DNA of 64,000 nucleotides from Cercis canadensis (lineage: Eukaryota; Streptophyta; Magnoliopsida; Fabales; Fabaceae), in the NCBI GenBank assembly GCA_003255065.1, contig QAOA01008484.1, forward strand, positions 43,259 through 107,258, read 5' to 3'. Made by a program: the position numbers and the translations under genes. Below, in pieces: positions 41,518 to 53,925 of this stretch (the stretch's first letter is position 1; every line of letters begins with the position of its first letter). The notes under the pieces were generated by a model. That model was not told the origin of the DNA. It did no database searches and worked only from the letters and a program-made list of their open reading frames with translations.

Positions 41518-43589
41518 AGAAGTTAATAAAAAAATACATATTTGCAATTCAGCTTGCGTGAGAAATGAGAGAAGATGGAGAAAAAATGAAGATGGAAAGA
41601 ACGAAGAGAGAAGATTTTGGCTTTTGGGTTAGAGCCTCTTTGGAATTAGTAGAGAAGAATTTTGGGGAAGGAATTGGCATAGCATTGAAATTCATATACT
41701 TGAAGTTAATAAAGAATTAGTGGAAAGAATGAGCACTTTGGTTAGGTGTGATCACACTGAGAAATGAGTAGTCACCCTTTTGAGAGGATGTATTGCTTTT
41801 AAAACAAACTCAAAAAATTAATGTGGAAAAGGAGAATACTGATGCTTTGTGAGAAGAAGAGCTTAATGCTGATTAATTATTTTATTTTAAAAAAATAATA
41901 CTTAATGTAGAAGACATGGCACATAAGAAATGCCAAATGTCAAAATTAATTTAAGATGAAAAATTACTAAGAGAGGAAAGTTTAGCCAAGTGTTAAAATA
42001 AATTAAATTTTAGATAATCTCTAAATAAGACACGTGGCAGGACTTTCTGGCTATGGTTTTTACTTTAGAATATTTATAGATTCCACAAATGCCCCATTTA
42101 TAAAATTATTTTCATGAATACAGTAGATTTACATATTTTATTATTTTTTTCTTATTTTAATAATTTTAAAATAATTAAGAGTAAAATATTTTTTTGTCAT
42201 TAAATTATTTTTAAAATGTTACTTTAGTCATTTTTATTTTATTTTTGTATCATTTTAATCCTCAAATAATTATATTATCTGCTAAATCAATCATCCGTAA
42301 CATAAAACAATGAATAGCTAAACAATGAATACAACTTTTAGTATAGCTTGGTCTTAGTAGTTATGTGCTCTAGGTGAATACAACTTTTCTTAACAATGAA
42401 TAGCTAAAAAACACCACAATATTTTTATCCACTTTACTTATGCAAGACAAGCTACACAGTAGAAAAGGGTAGTTTTACCCCACTCAGTTCCTTGCTGTAA
42501 TTACCATAATAAGGGGATACACCAACACAACACCTTCCAAAAGGGAAAACATCAAAACAACATTTAGAGGAAGTAGAATATAAGCAGCTCCAATGATGTT
42601 ATGTCCCATGATGAATCTAACCACGAATTTACAATCACGAAACAAACCTTAGCCAAGTGGCAGAGCAAAAATCTTCTTTGGAGTGCAAAAGGAGAGCAGA
42701 ACTTGGCAATCACAATTCAAAGGGAAACATTTGAAAGTGCTTTAGAAAGAATCAAAAAGAGATAAGAGAGCAAGAAATTAAGATGAGATAATTGAATCAT
42801 AGCTTCCATAATGTTTGTCCTGCATGAACTAGCAATCAGGAAAAGTGGCATGTTTCCAATGTTCCGTGTATAAGAGTTTGCAATATAGAACAATAAAACA
42901 ACCTAACTAGACATTTAAGACACTTAAGTATCAAAGTATCACAAAAAGATTCTATTAGAAGTATAGAAACATAAAAGTAAAGAAGAGATTTTCAAAACGC
43001 AGACTCTGGATTGTTATGAAAGCAACCTTCAAAGACTTGAAGCAAGTCAACAAAGGCAATCATGCTGAATTGGCATCCTAGAACCAATATTCCCCCTTAC
43101 TTACAATCAATCCTCATCCCTATAAGAATGTGCAATAAATAATTCAACAATAAGAGTTTAAACCAAATGCTTTGTATAACTGCAAACAACTCCATACAGG
43201 AATTTAACCTTAATGCAAATATAATTAACTCTCTGAAGTGCTTGCCATTCAAATCATATAATATGCCACATAAGATAATCATGGTCTAACTTCTAACTAA
43301 TCATGGTGAAGAAAGGAAACATTCTGGCATTGTGAATGCAGTCCAAGTAAATATTTAATTGTATTAGGGCATGTGGGATATCATTCTCATTGTTTCGGCA
43401 TTCGACATGATCAACTTATTAGATTCATATTGTTCTTGGTTATTCGAACTCAACATCGAAGAACCTGGTGTAGCAACCACTTCTAATAACAAGTGCACAA
43501 CTATCCCGTAATGCTCAAAAGTGTTAGGAATTAAGATGAAAACACACCAAACAAAGGGAGAGATGCAACCACCTTGGCATTCATAATTT
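41518..43589. other. AT-rich region, no gene seen
   Basis: No coding signal. Small local repeats occur near 42305-42420 (the words CAATGAATAGCTAAA and GAATACAACTTTT each at least twice). Otherwise unremarkable. Confidence 0.5.
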
Positions 43590-43930
43590 TGTTTATGATA
43601 AATAATAAGAAATATTATTAAAAGAGGTAAAGCAAGAGTACAAAAATACTGCTGGATAAGGTAGCCTCCTGAAGAAATATAGAAAAGACTAAAACAATAA
43701 AAATACATAAAAACATCAATGCAATAGGGCTTTCCAATCCATCTGCATATCTGTAAGAGAAAATCCCTTAAAAAGACCATTGGTAGAACACAAAAGAAAA
43801 GCCATATGCACTAACCAATCCCATAAAAGCTGTAAGGTCAAAGGAGAATAATTAACAATGTAAGCATTCTGCTCTAACCAGATACACCATAGAATTGCAT
43901 AAACTGCACACCACAAGTTATAGATGTCCC
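43590..43930 (-). mobile_element. LINE (L1-type) 3' tail
   Basis: The - strand reads AILWCIWLEQNAYIVNYSPL, then LLWDWLVHMAFLLCSTNGLF and FSLTDMQMDWKALLH ending at the 43716 stop; this is the usual C-terminal tail of plant LINE ORF2 (AILWCIWLERN..., then DMQ.DWKA). An AT-rich 3' untranslated zone follows to about 43590. RT and endonuclease are missing, so it is a 5'-truncated copy. Confidence 0.75.
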
Positions 43931-44389
43931 TTTCGTAACCTAGTCAATTGGTTAACAATGTAAGTTCAACTATCATTCACACCAAGAATGAAGATATATC
44001 GTTGTTTTATTTATTTAATCATTATTTTGGAAAATAACATCTAAAAATATTAGAAGTTGTCCCCACTCCTCAATAACAACCTTGCCAAACAAATAGTTAC
44101 TATACTTCTAAGAGGACTTTCATCAAACACTTGGTGCTCTCTGCAGTAGAGCAAGCAGCCAACCACATATTCCTGTTTTTTTCATAAATAACAACAAACC
44201 AAACAGCACAACTACACAATTCATCCAAAAAATACTTAAAAATCATAAAACTATCACAAACAACTCATATATTGAAACCCCTAAACAAATTTAACAAATT
44301 GAAACAAACTAACTAACACCATAACTAAAATAGGAATATATATACACACACAGAGAGAGAGAGAGAGAGGAGATTTCAGATGGAGAAAT
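43931..44389. other. Non-coding spacer with CA/GA microsatellite
   Basis: AT-rich, no gene. A (CA)n(GA)n run lies at about 44343-44370, just before the Athila LTR. The 5 bases before the LTR are GAAAT. Confidence 0.5.
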
Positions 44390-45753
44390 TGTTACGTAAA
44401 AATTGTACGCAAGTGTATGTATCGCAATCAAGTAATAGAGATGTGAGTTAAAGTATCGTCCCACGGAGACTGTGGCTACTAAGTACCAAAATTGGCGTAT
44501 TCCAATTTTATCTAGATGGTTGATAAGTTGAATTATAGCAGTAATCAAATGCAAGATAGTAAATGAATAACAATCACTATAAAAAGAGTAGAAATATGGA
44601 AAGAGAGTATCTAGGGTTTTGATTTCACCGTAGCTAGTCTGAATTGTTACTTCTATTTCATTAACCAAAGACAATCTTCTTAATTGCTAGCCAAGAACCC
44701 TAAATGATCCATTAGCCTTTCCCAAGGTCAAACAAATGTATTCTCAAATTATGAACCCATTATATTCCTATGTGAATTGTGAATAATCTGGAAATTCAAT
44801 TAATTCTATGGTTCTCTTTAATAGCTATATAAATCATAAAGGTATATCTCTATCCCTTATGGAATCTATGTTCTTAATCCCTATGATCTTCAATTACAAC
44901 TAACCTCCAGGTATTATTGCAAATATCAATTCATTTAATATGATGGTCAGTCAAAAAGAAGCAATAAACATGGAGATGAAGAAGACAATTAATTAGAAGA
45001 TCTTTTGATTAAATCTATAGAATTTACAATCTGTCCTAAGCTAGGCTACATCTTCACCCTAGATGGTGGAATTAGTTCATAATTGAAAATAAAAGCATAG
45101 TTGAATAATTCCAAGACATAAGATAAATGGAAGAAGAAGAGAACTCAGTAGAGAAGCCATAAATCTACTATCCAATTTGCACTTCTTAATTCTTGTTTTG
45201 CTCTTGCTTCCTTGCTTCAAAAAGGTCCAGCAGAGATCCCCAAATTAAAACCTAAAAGTTGCTAAATACTAAACACACTACTCCTAATTCTAATAGGAAA
45301 ACTTGGCTCCGTATGCGGAAGAATAAGTGTTGGGCATTGGGACGCTAGCTTGTGGGTGTTGGGATGCCCAACAGCTGGCTTTGGTGGAGGATGGGTGTCG
45401 CAACGTTGGGGGTTTGGGCGTAGTGACGCCCAGAGCATTGCTAACCGTGGTATATGGCAAAAGGAGGGCGTAGCGACGCTGTTGTCACTGGCGTAGTGAC
45501 GCCCAAAGCTTGTTTCGATGGGGTGTTGATAGAGGAGCGTTGGGACGTTGCCTTGCTAGTGTAGCAACGCTCAGAAACTTGTTTCAACTTGCCAAAACTT
45601 CCCCTCAATACATCTTACACCAATAATTTCCATATTTTACACTAAACCTACAAAATAGACAAAATAAACTAGTTTAAAGCTCACAATTCTCAAGAAACAA
45701 ACACAAAATTAAGCTAAACACATTTATAAAGTGGATATAAAATCCACCTAACA
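44390..45753 (-). repeat. 3' LTR of the outer Athila element (1,364 bp)
   Basis: Starts TGTTACGTAAAAATTGTACG and ends AATCCACCTAACA on the + strand; AATACCCCAAAACTT (45754-45768) is the polypurine tract read on the - strand. Around 45320-45575 it holds several GC-rich hairpins, for example GGGCGTAGTGACGCCC (45416-45431) and GAGCGTTG/CAACGCTC (45535-45573). Confidence 0.82.
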
Positions 45754-47201
45754 AATACCCCAAAACTTGACATCTTACTTGTCCTCAAGCAAAGAAAACA
45801 ACTGAAAACAAAAAATTAGTTCTAATGAGAGCTAACTATGGAGTGAACAATTCATTGACTCACCATACAAGCCTCAAAGATCTCTAAAAGGTATAGTTTC
45901 AAGAAAAATTTAAAATCTCATGAATGTGTATAATTATTAACCCAAAAATCAGCTTCACCTCACCAAAATTTCCCAAGTTCAATGAAGGACAATCCTTCTT
46001 TTCTTTACTTTTTAGCCTTAAATCAGATTATGCAAACAAGCTCAATTTAAATAAAAATCTCAAACTGGAGCATTCAGACTTCCATAAGCTTGCTTTTCAT
46101 GTCAATCTCCACTAATGTAGGCAGTTCACAACATCAAGAATCAAAAAAACTTTTGACAGGCTTGTAATGTGTGGCTGGGCTAAGGGTAAGACAATAGATA
46201 GGAATGAGGTTCAATTCACCCATCACACAAGTTCAGTTTTAAAGCATCTTTCAAGAGCACCTACCTTTTTCACTTCTAACTCCTCCAAACTTGTTTTCTT
46301 CTTTACTTTGTCTTCCACCAACAGAATTCATGTTTTTGTGCCACTACATCCCAATTTCATGCTTTAAGTCATTATTTTTTTTTTCAACAATTTTTTTTTC
46401 TTTTCATTTCAAATGTTTCTTCTTAGCAGGGATGCAACACTTTTGATTTTCATTCTTTTGGTGGCAATTGCATTGATATTTTCTTTTCTTTTTCTCCACC
46501 TATTCTCCTTAGAATTTCTAGCTCTAGATGCTCTAAAAATTGAAAATGTGTTATAGGTAAAAGGTTCAAGTCAAAAGATCATACAAAGGAATAGGGTCAG
46601 TGTAGGTAACAAAGAGACAGGCTAAATTAAGGTCAATATGGTAGCTAGGGATAAAATATCATATAAAGGGTTAGCTAAAAAGGCTTAAACTAAATAAAGA
46701 TGACCTAAATCATATCCTTAATATTGCGCAGCCTAGGATTTCGCCTGGACTGACAATCAAGCAAATTCTAGTAGTCTGTGAGATTAAACTGGGAATAGCT
46801 TAAATTTACATAATCATCTATAAGCATGCAGATTTCAAGTAGAGAGGGCTATGTGCTTATTGATCTGTAGGAAATCCTAGTTGATAATGAATAAACTCAT
46901 GAGTTAAACAACAACACATAAACGTGATCTAATATTTTGCTGAAACTGAAAGCATTTCAAAAATCATTGTTACCATTAGCCCAAGGTTTTCAAAAAGAAA
47001 ATTTCACTCAACAACCTAATATACAACCTAAGAAAAATAGAAAAATAACATAAGTTCTATTTAGAAAGCAATAAAAGATACCCATTTATAACAACATCAC
47101 AGAGAATGTACTACCCACCCCCAAATTTAAAGGGAACATTGTCCCCAATGTTAAAAGGCAATAAAGATTAGAGTAAGGGGACTTCTCTGAGTGGGTGGTG
47201 T
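45754..47201 (-). other. 3' untranslated region of the outer Athila element
   Basis: No gene. The zone near 47115-47160 (CCCCAAATTTAAAGGGAACA, then TTGTCCCCAATGTTAAAAGG) has counterparts in the other two Athila elements (about 53820 and 59580), so it belongs to the element. Poly-T runs lie near 46376-46400. Confidence 0.6.
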
Positions 47202-48310
47202 TCACTCATCATTATCATCATCAGAGTCTCGTTGTGCAAATGGGTCAAAAGGCTACGCCGGAGTAGAAGGAAAAACAGGTGGGGCCACCCCTGGTGTAAG
47301 AGAAGCCTATCTCAACAGCTGTATGAGAGCGTGCGTCTAAAACTGCATGAAGCTCATCATTTAAGTGAGATGATGTTGGAGAGTGTGATTTATGCTATTA
47401 ATATTGGCTTCAATTTTGTCGAGCCGCTCAGTGGCATTCAAAGGTCAGTGTTGCCGAGAAGAACTAGCGGGTGCAGGGCTCGATTGAGGGCAATTAGACC
47501 TCGGTCTCTGAAAAGAGTTGATGAGGTTGTCATCAATGAGACGCTACGGATGTAGTAGTTCTTCATCGGGCCCCCACAAAACTCCAGCTTCCTGACATAG
47601 CTCTGTGATTAGAGAAGGGTGTCCTAAGCTTCTTGTGGTTGCGCCTTTTAGGGTTTCCAAGATATGGTCATGAATGAGTGAACCCATGTTAATGGGCATG
47701 CCGGTGATGATGGCATAAAGGACTACAACGTGATCGAGGATGACATCCGTAAGGTACATCACTGGTAGTAGTTTGACTGATAGGAAGCTCAGCCAGGCTT
47801 TGTCCGTTCGGCCCAAGGATGAATGCTTGATTGATAGAAGTTAGGAGCCATTCATTTTCCACACTGTCCCTGGGCTACATAAAGTTGCAAAATGGCGTTG
47901 GAGTCAATCTCATCAGCGGTGAGTGTGCAAAATTCAGTGTCCTGGATATTTGATAGTTTATATAACCGATTAATGGTAGTTCGGCTGAAAGACACATTCT
48001 TGCCCCTAACAAAAACTTTGTCACCCTATCGATCCGGTGCATTGGCGTAGAATTCGTGCACCAGTGACACCACAGTAGGGTTTGGTTGTTTAACAAAGTG
48101 CCCCTATTGTTGTTCCATAATTACTTGAGCAATGTCGATGTTGGAGCTAACAAGGGCTATTAGGAGGCCCCGCTATGGAATTAGAGTGCGGTGGACGATT
48201 GAAGCTTGATATCTCTTAAACACCTCTGTAATAACAAAACATTGCTAATCATATGGAGGTGGTGCAGAGAAAAATGCTCCTTTGGAGGTTTTTTGCTTCT
48301 TAGATGACAT
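47202..48310 (-). pseudogene. Athila extra ORF downstream of pol (putative plant transposon protein)
   Basis: Starts at ATG 48310 (MSSKKQKTSKGAFFSAPPPY) and ends near 47202 after an acidic tail (RDSDDDNDE). The longest open part (47544-47816) contains KAWLSFLSVKLLPVMYLTDV, VLYAIITGMPINMGSLIHDH and GHPSLITELCQEAGVLW, the pattern of the putative plant transposon protein domain that occurs in the env-like position of Athila elements. Its role is unknown; a coat or envelope role has not been shown. Several stops interrupt it. No signal peptide or membrane segment is obvious in this copy. Confidence 0.7.
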
Positions 48311-49833
48311 TTTGGAGGAAAGTGAGTGTCTTGAAGCAAAAGGAGTGATGTCCTGTGAAAAACCAAACACTTAGTCCATATGCCAAATAAGTGCAAAATC
48401 AGGTTATGTTTACAAGTGCATCAAGAAATTATTTACTCAAATCAAAACTCCTTTTTGGGTACTTAATCACAAAGTGCACACATAAAAACAAAATTGATAG
48501 TTTCTAGAGCATGGAACCATGGGTCTAGAACTAATGTCAAACATGCAAGGTGCACAAAGGTATAGGGTGTGAAATAACCATACCAAGAAGTGATTGAAGG
48601 AAAAATGCAAGTTAGCAAGGGCGTAAGCTAGCAACAAGCACTCAGTATTCATGCTTTAAGTAATCATGGGCCACAAACCATAAAGCAAAGGCATGCTTGA
48701 CACATTTTTGAACTCTTTATGCAAGGCAAAAGAACACCCCCATTTGGGTACATGTAGACATATATGGGCTTATGGAGCATAGAGAAAATTAGTCATGCAT
48801 AAGAGCAAGCAAAGGAAATATAGCCTGAAAGCATACTAGCAAAGCCAAAGCATACACCCAAGGAAGCAAATTCGTACCCTTTGTGAAAAAAAACTTCATG
48901 TAGGCATTTTATCAAATACTTGGTGGGCACACCTCAAAACACAAATTATCACAGGTATTTCAAACAATCATTACCTCCAATTGGCCAAATTTCATCCAAG
49001 TAACTTAAACAAGAGATAAATATTATAGTAATACCTTGAATGGAGTGCAAAATTAAAAACCCAATATGAAAACTGAGTTGACTAAGTTTGGGTGTGGTGA
49101 GTGAGTGTGGAGCACTTTGTAGCACAATGTTGTGTGTAGGTGTGGTGTAGAGTGCAAAAATGGGAAGGTGTTGCACAAAAATGGTGGATTTGGTTAGATG
49201 AAGGAGAACAAATGGAAGTGAGTGAAAATGGGTGTGTGGGTGTGTTGAGGATGAAGTTTGAAATAGTGAGGGAGAGGAGTGCGTGAGGAGAGTGCTGATG
49301 GGTTGAAGAGGGAGAGGAAAATAAGAGTTTTGGTAAGGGGAGGGGGCAAAACACATAGCTTTAATGAGTAGGTATTTTTTTTTTTTTTTTAAATGGAAGA
49401 TGCAGACTTACAGAGGTTGGGCGTGGACGTCACCTTGCGAGCGTAGTGACGTCCAAAAACTTGGATGCTGGACGAAATGAAGAGTCCCTTGGTGTTGCAG
49501 CGCCCCGTGCTTGGTGTTGCAACACCTAGGAGCTTGCATGGGTGGTTTTTCACCTCTTTGGGCACTGAAGCTCCACCAAATTAGCGCAAGGGCCCTGTGT
49601 TTCTGCCTCAAAGTACTTTTACGCCCAAAATCAAATGCCAATATTGCGGAAAGTGGACTCTGTGAACAAAGAAAATTAGAATTAAGAAAAATTAAACTAA
49701 AAATTCGAATGAAAAAAAAAAATTTCTAATGCTAAGAAATAAACAAAAATAGGCGAAAGGGTTCTCAAAGAATGGGTTGCCTCCCAATAAGCGCTTAGTT
49801 TATAGTCTTCAGCCTGACTTTTTCTGAAAAGGG
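48311..49833 (-). other. Spacer between pol and the extra ORF of the outer Athila element
   Basis: No supported gene; ORFs at 48949-49356 are low-complexity reads of a CCA/TCA-rich - strand. A poly-T run lies near 49376-49391. Around 49420-49540 GC-rich palindromes recur, including the perfect GGTGTTGCAACACC (49513-49526). Confidence 0.55.
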
Positions 49834-51292
49834 TTAACTGGGGTTGGTGAAAGTGATGGATGATTTTGAAAACTCATCATCGCCATCCACATAGTGTTTC
49901 AATTGTTGTCCATTAACCTTGAACATGCGATCTACACTCTTGACTTCAATGGCTCCATGGGGAAAGACTGTTTCTACTATGAATGGGTACGACTATCTAG
50001 ATTTCAGTTTCCCAAGGAATAGCTTAAGGCGGGAGTTGAACAAGAGAACTTTTTGACCCGGAGTGAACTCATGCTTTTGGATGCGTTTGTCATGCCATAT
50101 CTTGGTTCTTTCTTTATAGAGCTTGGCCTTTTCATAAGCATCTTGGTGAAATTCATCGAGTTCATTGAGTTGAAGAAGCCTCTTTTCACCAACAACTTTG
50201 AAATCAAAGTTTAGTTTCTTGATGACCCAATACGTATGATGTTCCACTTCAACTAGCAAATGACAAGCCTTTCTAAACACCAACCGGTATGAGGATGTGC
50301 CGATAGGTGTCTTAAATGCTGTCTTGTATGCCCACAATGCATTATCCAATTTCTTTGCCCAATCTTTGCTGTTGGCGTTGATTGTCTTCTCAAGAATCCA
50401 TTTCAATTCTCAATTAGATATCTCAACTTGTTCACTGGTTTGTGGGTGATAGGCATTGGCAATTCTATGTTTAACCCCATATTTGGTCAGTAAGGCACCA
50501 AGATAGTAGTTTCGAAAATGAGTACCTTCATCACTAATGAGGGCTCTTGGGGTTCCAAATCGAATGAAGATATTCTTCTTGAGGAAGTTTACCATCACTT
50601 TTGAGTCATTGGTAGGTGCAGTTGTAGCTTCAATCCACTTAGATACATAATCCATTGCTACCAAGATGTACTGGTTGTTGTAGGAAGATGGGAAAGGACC
50701 CATGAAGTCTATCCTCCATACATCAAACAACTTCACCTCTAGAATGTTGTTCAATGAGACATTTCATGACGGCGTGAAATGGTACCCGTTCTTTGGCATC
50801 AATCACAAGCTGAGACATAAGCTTGTGCATCCTTAAAAATGATAGGCCAATAGAAACCAGATTGAAGGATCTTGGCTGCAATTCTATTCGCGCCAAAGTG
50901 GCCACCATAAGACAATGCATGGCAATGATGGAGAATATTTTTCATCTCTTCTTCAGGGACACATTTTCGACTGATGGAGTCAGAACAGTGTTTGAAGAGA
51001 AGTGGCTCATCCCAGTAGTAATGCTTGGCTACTGAAAGGAATTTCTTCATTTGCTGGTGACTTTGATTCGGTGGTAGAAGATTGACAAGTAAGTAGTTAG
51101 CAATGTCATTGAACCATGACTGAATAGTGGTAAAAAGAGCAAAAAGTTGCTCATCTAGAAAAGAGTCATCAATAGGGACTTCAGTATCCCCTAACTCATC
51201 TGGAGTTTCAAGTCTAGAGAGATGATCTGTCACTAGATTCTCAGTTCCTTTCTTATCTCTAATTTCCAAATCAAATTCTTGTAAGAGAAGAA
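49834..51292 (-). pseudogene. Outer Athila integrase and end of RNase H
   Basis: RNase H end LLQEFDLEIRDKKGTENLVT, linker with DEQLFAL, the integrase zinc finger (HHCHALSYGGHFGANRIAAK to AQAYVSACD with a stop), core [36 protein letters not shown] and [10 protein letters not shown] with a stop directly after the glutamate motif, then [20 protein letters not shown] and [15 protein letters not shown] to the C-terminal KVNGQQLKHYVDGDDE, ending at TAA 49834. All D,D,E residues are seen; at least three stops break it. Confidence 0.87.
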
Positions 51293-52602
51293 TGACGGGT
51301 GCCGAACCGTACAAAATTAAACTACTAATTGTAACTAAATTGTAGTATAGGATGCAACCAGTGTCGTCTCCCAAGGATTCACCAGAACAACTAATCTTTT
51401 AAGAACTTGAGCAAGAACAGAATAAGGGGGGGTTTGTGTTGAATGCAATATACTAAGAATTAAGAAGACAGTAAACTGAATTTATCAAATAAGAGAAAAT
51501 GCAATCAACTCAAGTAGGCAACCAAACCTTAATCCATCCTTGTTCACTAAAGATAAACTAGATCTGATTTAATTCTTGGTTAAGTGTTACCTGGAACCCC
51601 TAACAATAACACTTAAAATTCTTACTGATTTACCAATCAGGATTCAATTAATCATGGAATTAAGACTCTAGGCAACCGCTCTATATCACTAAATCCAGAT
51701 TAATTTAATAACCGAATTATCCAAGTTAACCATATATTAAAGACCTTTAAAGTATGATTATCAATCTGATTACTGTTATGAATCTAATCAACCGATTTAA
51801 ATTCATACAACTCATGGAATCAAAGTACCATTCAATCACATGAAGAAGGGGAGAAGCAGTAATTCAAATTAAATTAAATCAAACCCGGTTGAAGCACAGG
51901 AACTCTGGATTGTTAAGTTTGGCTCTTCTTGAATTGATTAAAAACAAACTTAGCCTTCCATTGAAGGCTTTAACATAAGGCAAAAGTAGAAAAACGAACT
52001 CAGAAAATAGGAGGCAGCAGCAGTTCAAGGAATTTCGTATCTCTTTGGTTGTGTATGATTTACCTCAACAACTTGAGAATATATACTAGCTGGCTGCCTC
52101 CTCTAGGTTTCCTAATTACAAAATAAACCTAGTTTCCTAAATTATTAATGGTAAAAACATGATCAAGCCCTAGTGTCATGTGTGCTAGCCTAAAAAGCAG
52201 ATGTTGGCCCAAATAAACATGCTCTGGTCCAATAGGCAGCCCTAAGGAAAGGAATTAGTCAATGCTGGGCGGAGTGCTGGGCGGAGCAGAAAATCTGGAC
52301 TGCTTGCACACGAATTTCAGTTATCCAGACATGAGAATCAGCTTCTAGGATCTTCATATGAAATTTGGAATTTTCTGTTAGCTTTCCAACGAAACTGGAA
52401 TTACATCAATCGGACGTCTGTAGCAAAAGATATGGTAAAAAATGTAAGTAGTGCCAGAATTTAACAGTTAAGCAATTAAAATCTACAAGCACCAACAAGT
52501 CCAAATCTACAAAACATGTCTAAAAGCCATAAAAATCACTAGAAACATACACTAAAAGACTAAGTATAAAGGAAAAAAATAGTATAAAATAATGTGTTAT
52601 CA
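51293..52602 (-). repeat. 3' LTR of the nested Athila derivative (1,310 bp)
   Basis: TGACGGGTGCCGAACCGTAC to AATGTGTTATCA on the + strand; then the polypurine tract AATTCCCTCACACTT (52603-52617) as read on the - strand, typical of Athila. The same family left the solo LTR at 56288-57569. Confidence 0.87.
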
Positions 52603-52617
52603 AATTCCCTCACACTT

Positions 52618-53925
52618 AGCTTTTTGCACTCCTGGGCAAAATCACAAGAAACAAACTAATTAAAATAAGAAAAACAGCTCTCCAATCAAATCAAGAATGC
52701 AACGATTAAGGTAAGAAAATAATTCAAACTTAAAGAATAGCAACACTCATGGAACAATATCTTTTGACAACTAAAGAACAAAAAATATGACAATTTTATT
52801 TCATAGGAATGAGTCAAAGTAGATAGCCTCTCACAAGATAAATAAATGCTCTCAATTCTCTCAAGTGTCTAAGGTAAGTATTTCTCTCCAATCATCCTAT
52901 CAAAATCACAATACCATAAGCTTGTTCACTTTCTCAGTCCCCACTACCTATGTCACATGCATAACACAAATCAAAAGGACTTTTAAAGGGTTGTAATGGA
53001 GAAAGGTAAAAGGATGTCAATAATATGGAAAAATGGCTAAAGCACCTAAGGAATCACAAAGAGCATCTCATTATGGAGAATTTCAAGTTCTTTATGCATC
53101 TTGACTTTGGGCTTCAACTCATTTTTTTCTTTTCCCAAAAAAACTTTATTCTCTTGTTGCTGCAGTATTTTTTTTTCATTTTTTTTTTGGAAGCATAACA
53201 CTTAACAATTTCAGCCACAACCAATCAGCCACAACTTGATGCTTTGTTTTTGTAAGAATTTACTCCCTTTTTATTCAATGCAATTCTCTGCAATTCTTAA
53301 GGGTTGGGTAGGACATGGTTTTACGCTTAGGCTTGCAATGAGCTACACATTAAAGAAATGATCATTAGGCTCAAAAAGGGGCAATCAAAGGATAAAATCA
53401 AGGTTAGCTATTTGGTCTAGTAGTTTCTCAAAGAAAGGAATGTCTTAATCACTTTTATGCATGCATGTGCAAATGTAATCTCAACTAAAAAACAGAACAA
53501 GTTCTAGAGTATCAAATTGATAGATGAAAACACATAAGAAAGAATCATGACATATGGCTCAAATCCTCACAGCTTATAAGACTATCAAGAATCAATTCAT
53601 CTAAATCAAATTTTGTTGCCATATCATTTAAATCTAAGAAGCAAGATAATTGTCCACTCATGTTGTTGCACTTTAGAATCAAAATTGCTTCAAACTATTC
53701 TCTTCACAACTCTTAAATTAATTGGAAAGAACTAGAAAATTCTAAAAATAAAACAAAAAATAGCAAACCTAAAAGAAAACAGAAAACAAAAACCATAAAA
53801 ATAGCACAGTAGGCTAATCCCTCCCCTACACTTAAATTTTTACAGTGTCCTCAATGTAAAAGCTTAACAGTTATCACCAATCAAATAGGACAAGTAAAAT
53901 AAAAGAGAGAGAAGAAACATCCTTA
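52618..53925 (-). other. 3' untranslated zone of the nested Athila derivative
   Basis: No gene. It resembles 58191-59698 of the third Athila element, especially the last part (GGACAAGTAAAATAAAAGAG, CATCCTTATCAAGTGAGG just before the ORF end). Confidence 0.6.

Noticed and set aside
48949-49356. 135-residue and 90-residue ORFs rich in P, S, T and H
   Set aside because: Low-complexity reads of a repetitive spacer, in several overlapping frames, with no family pattern.
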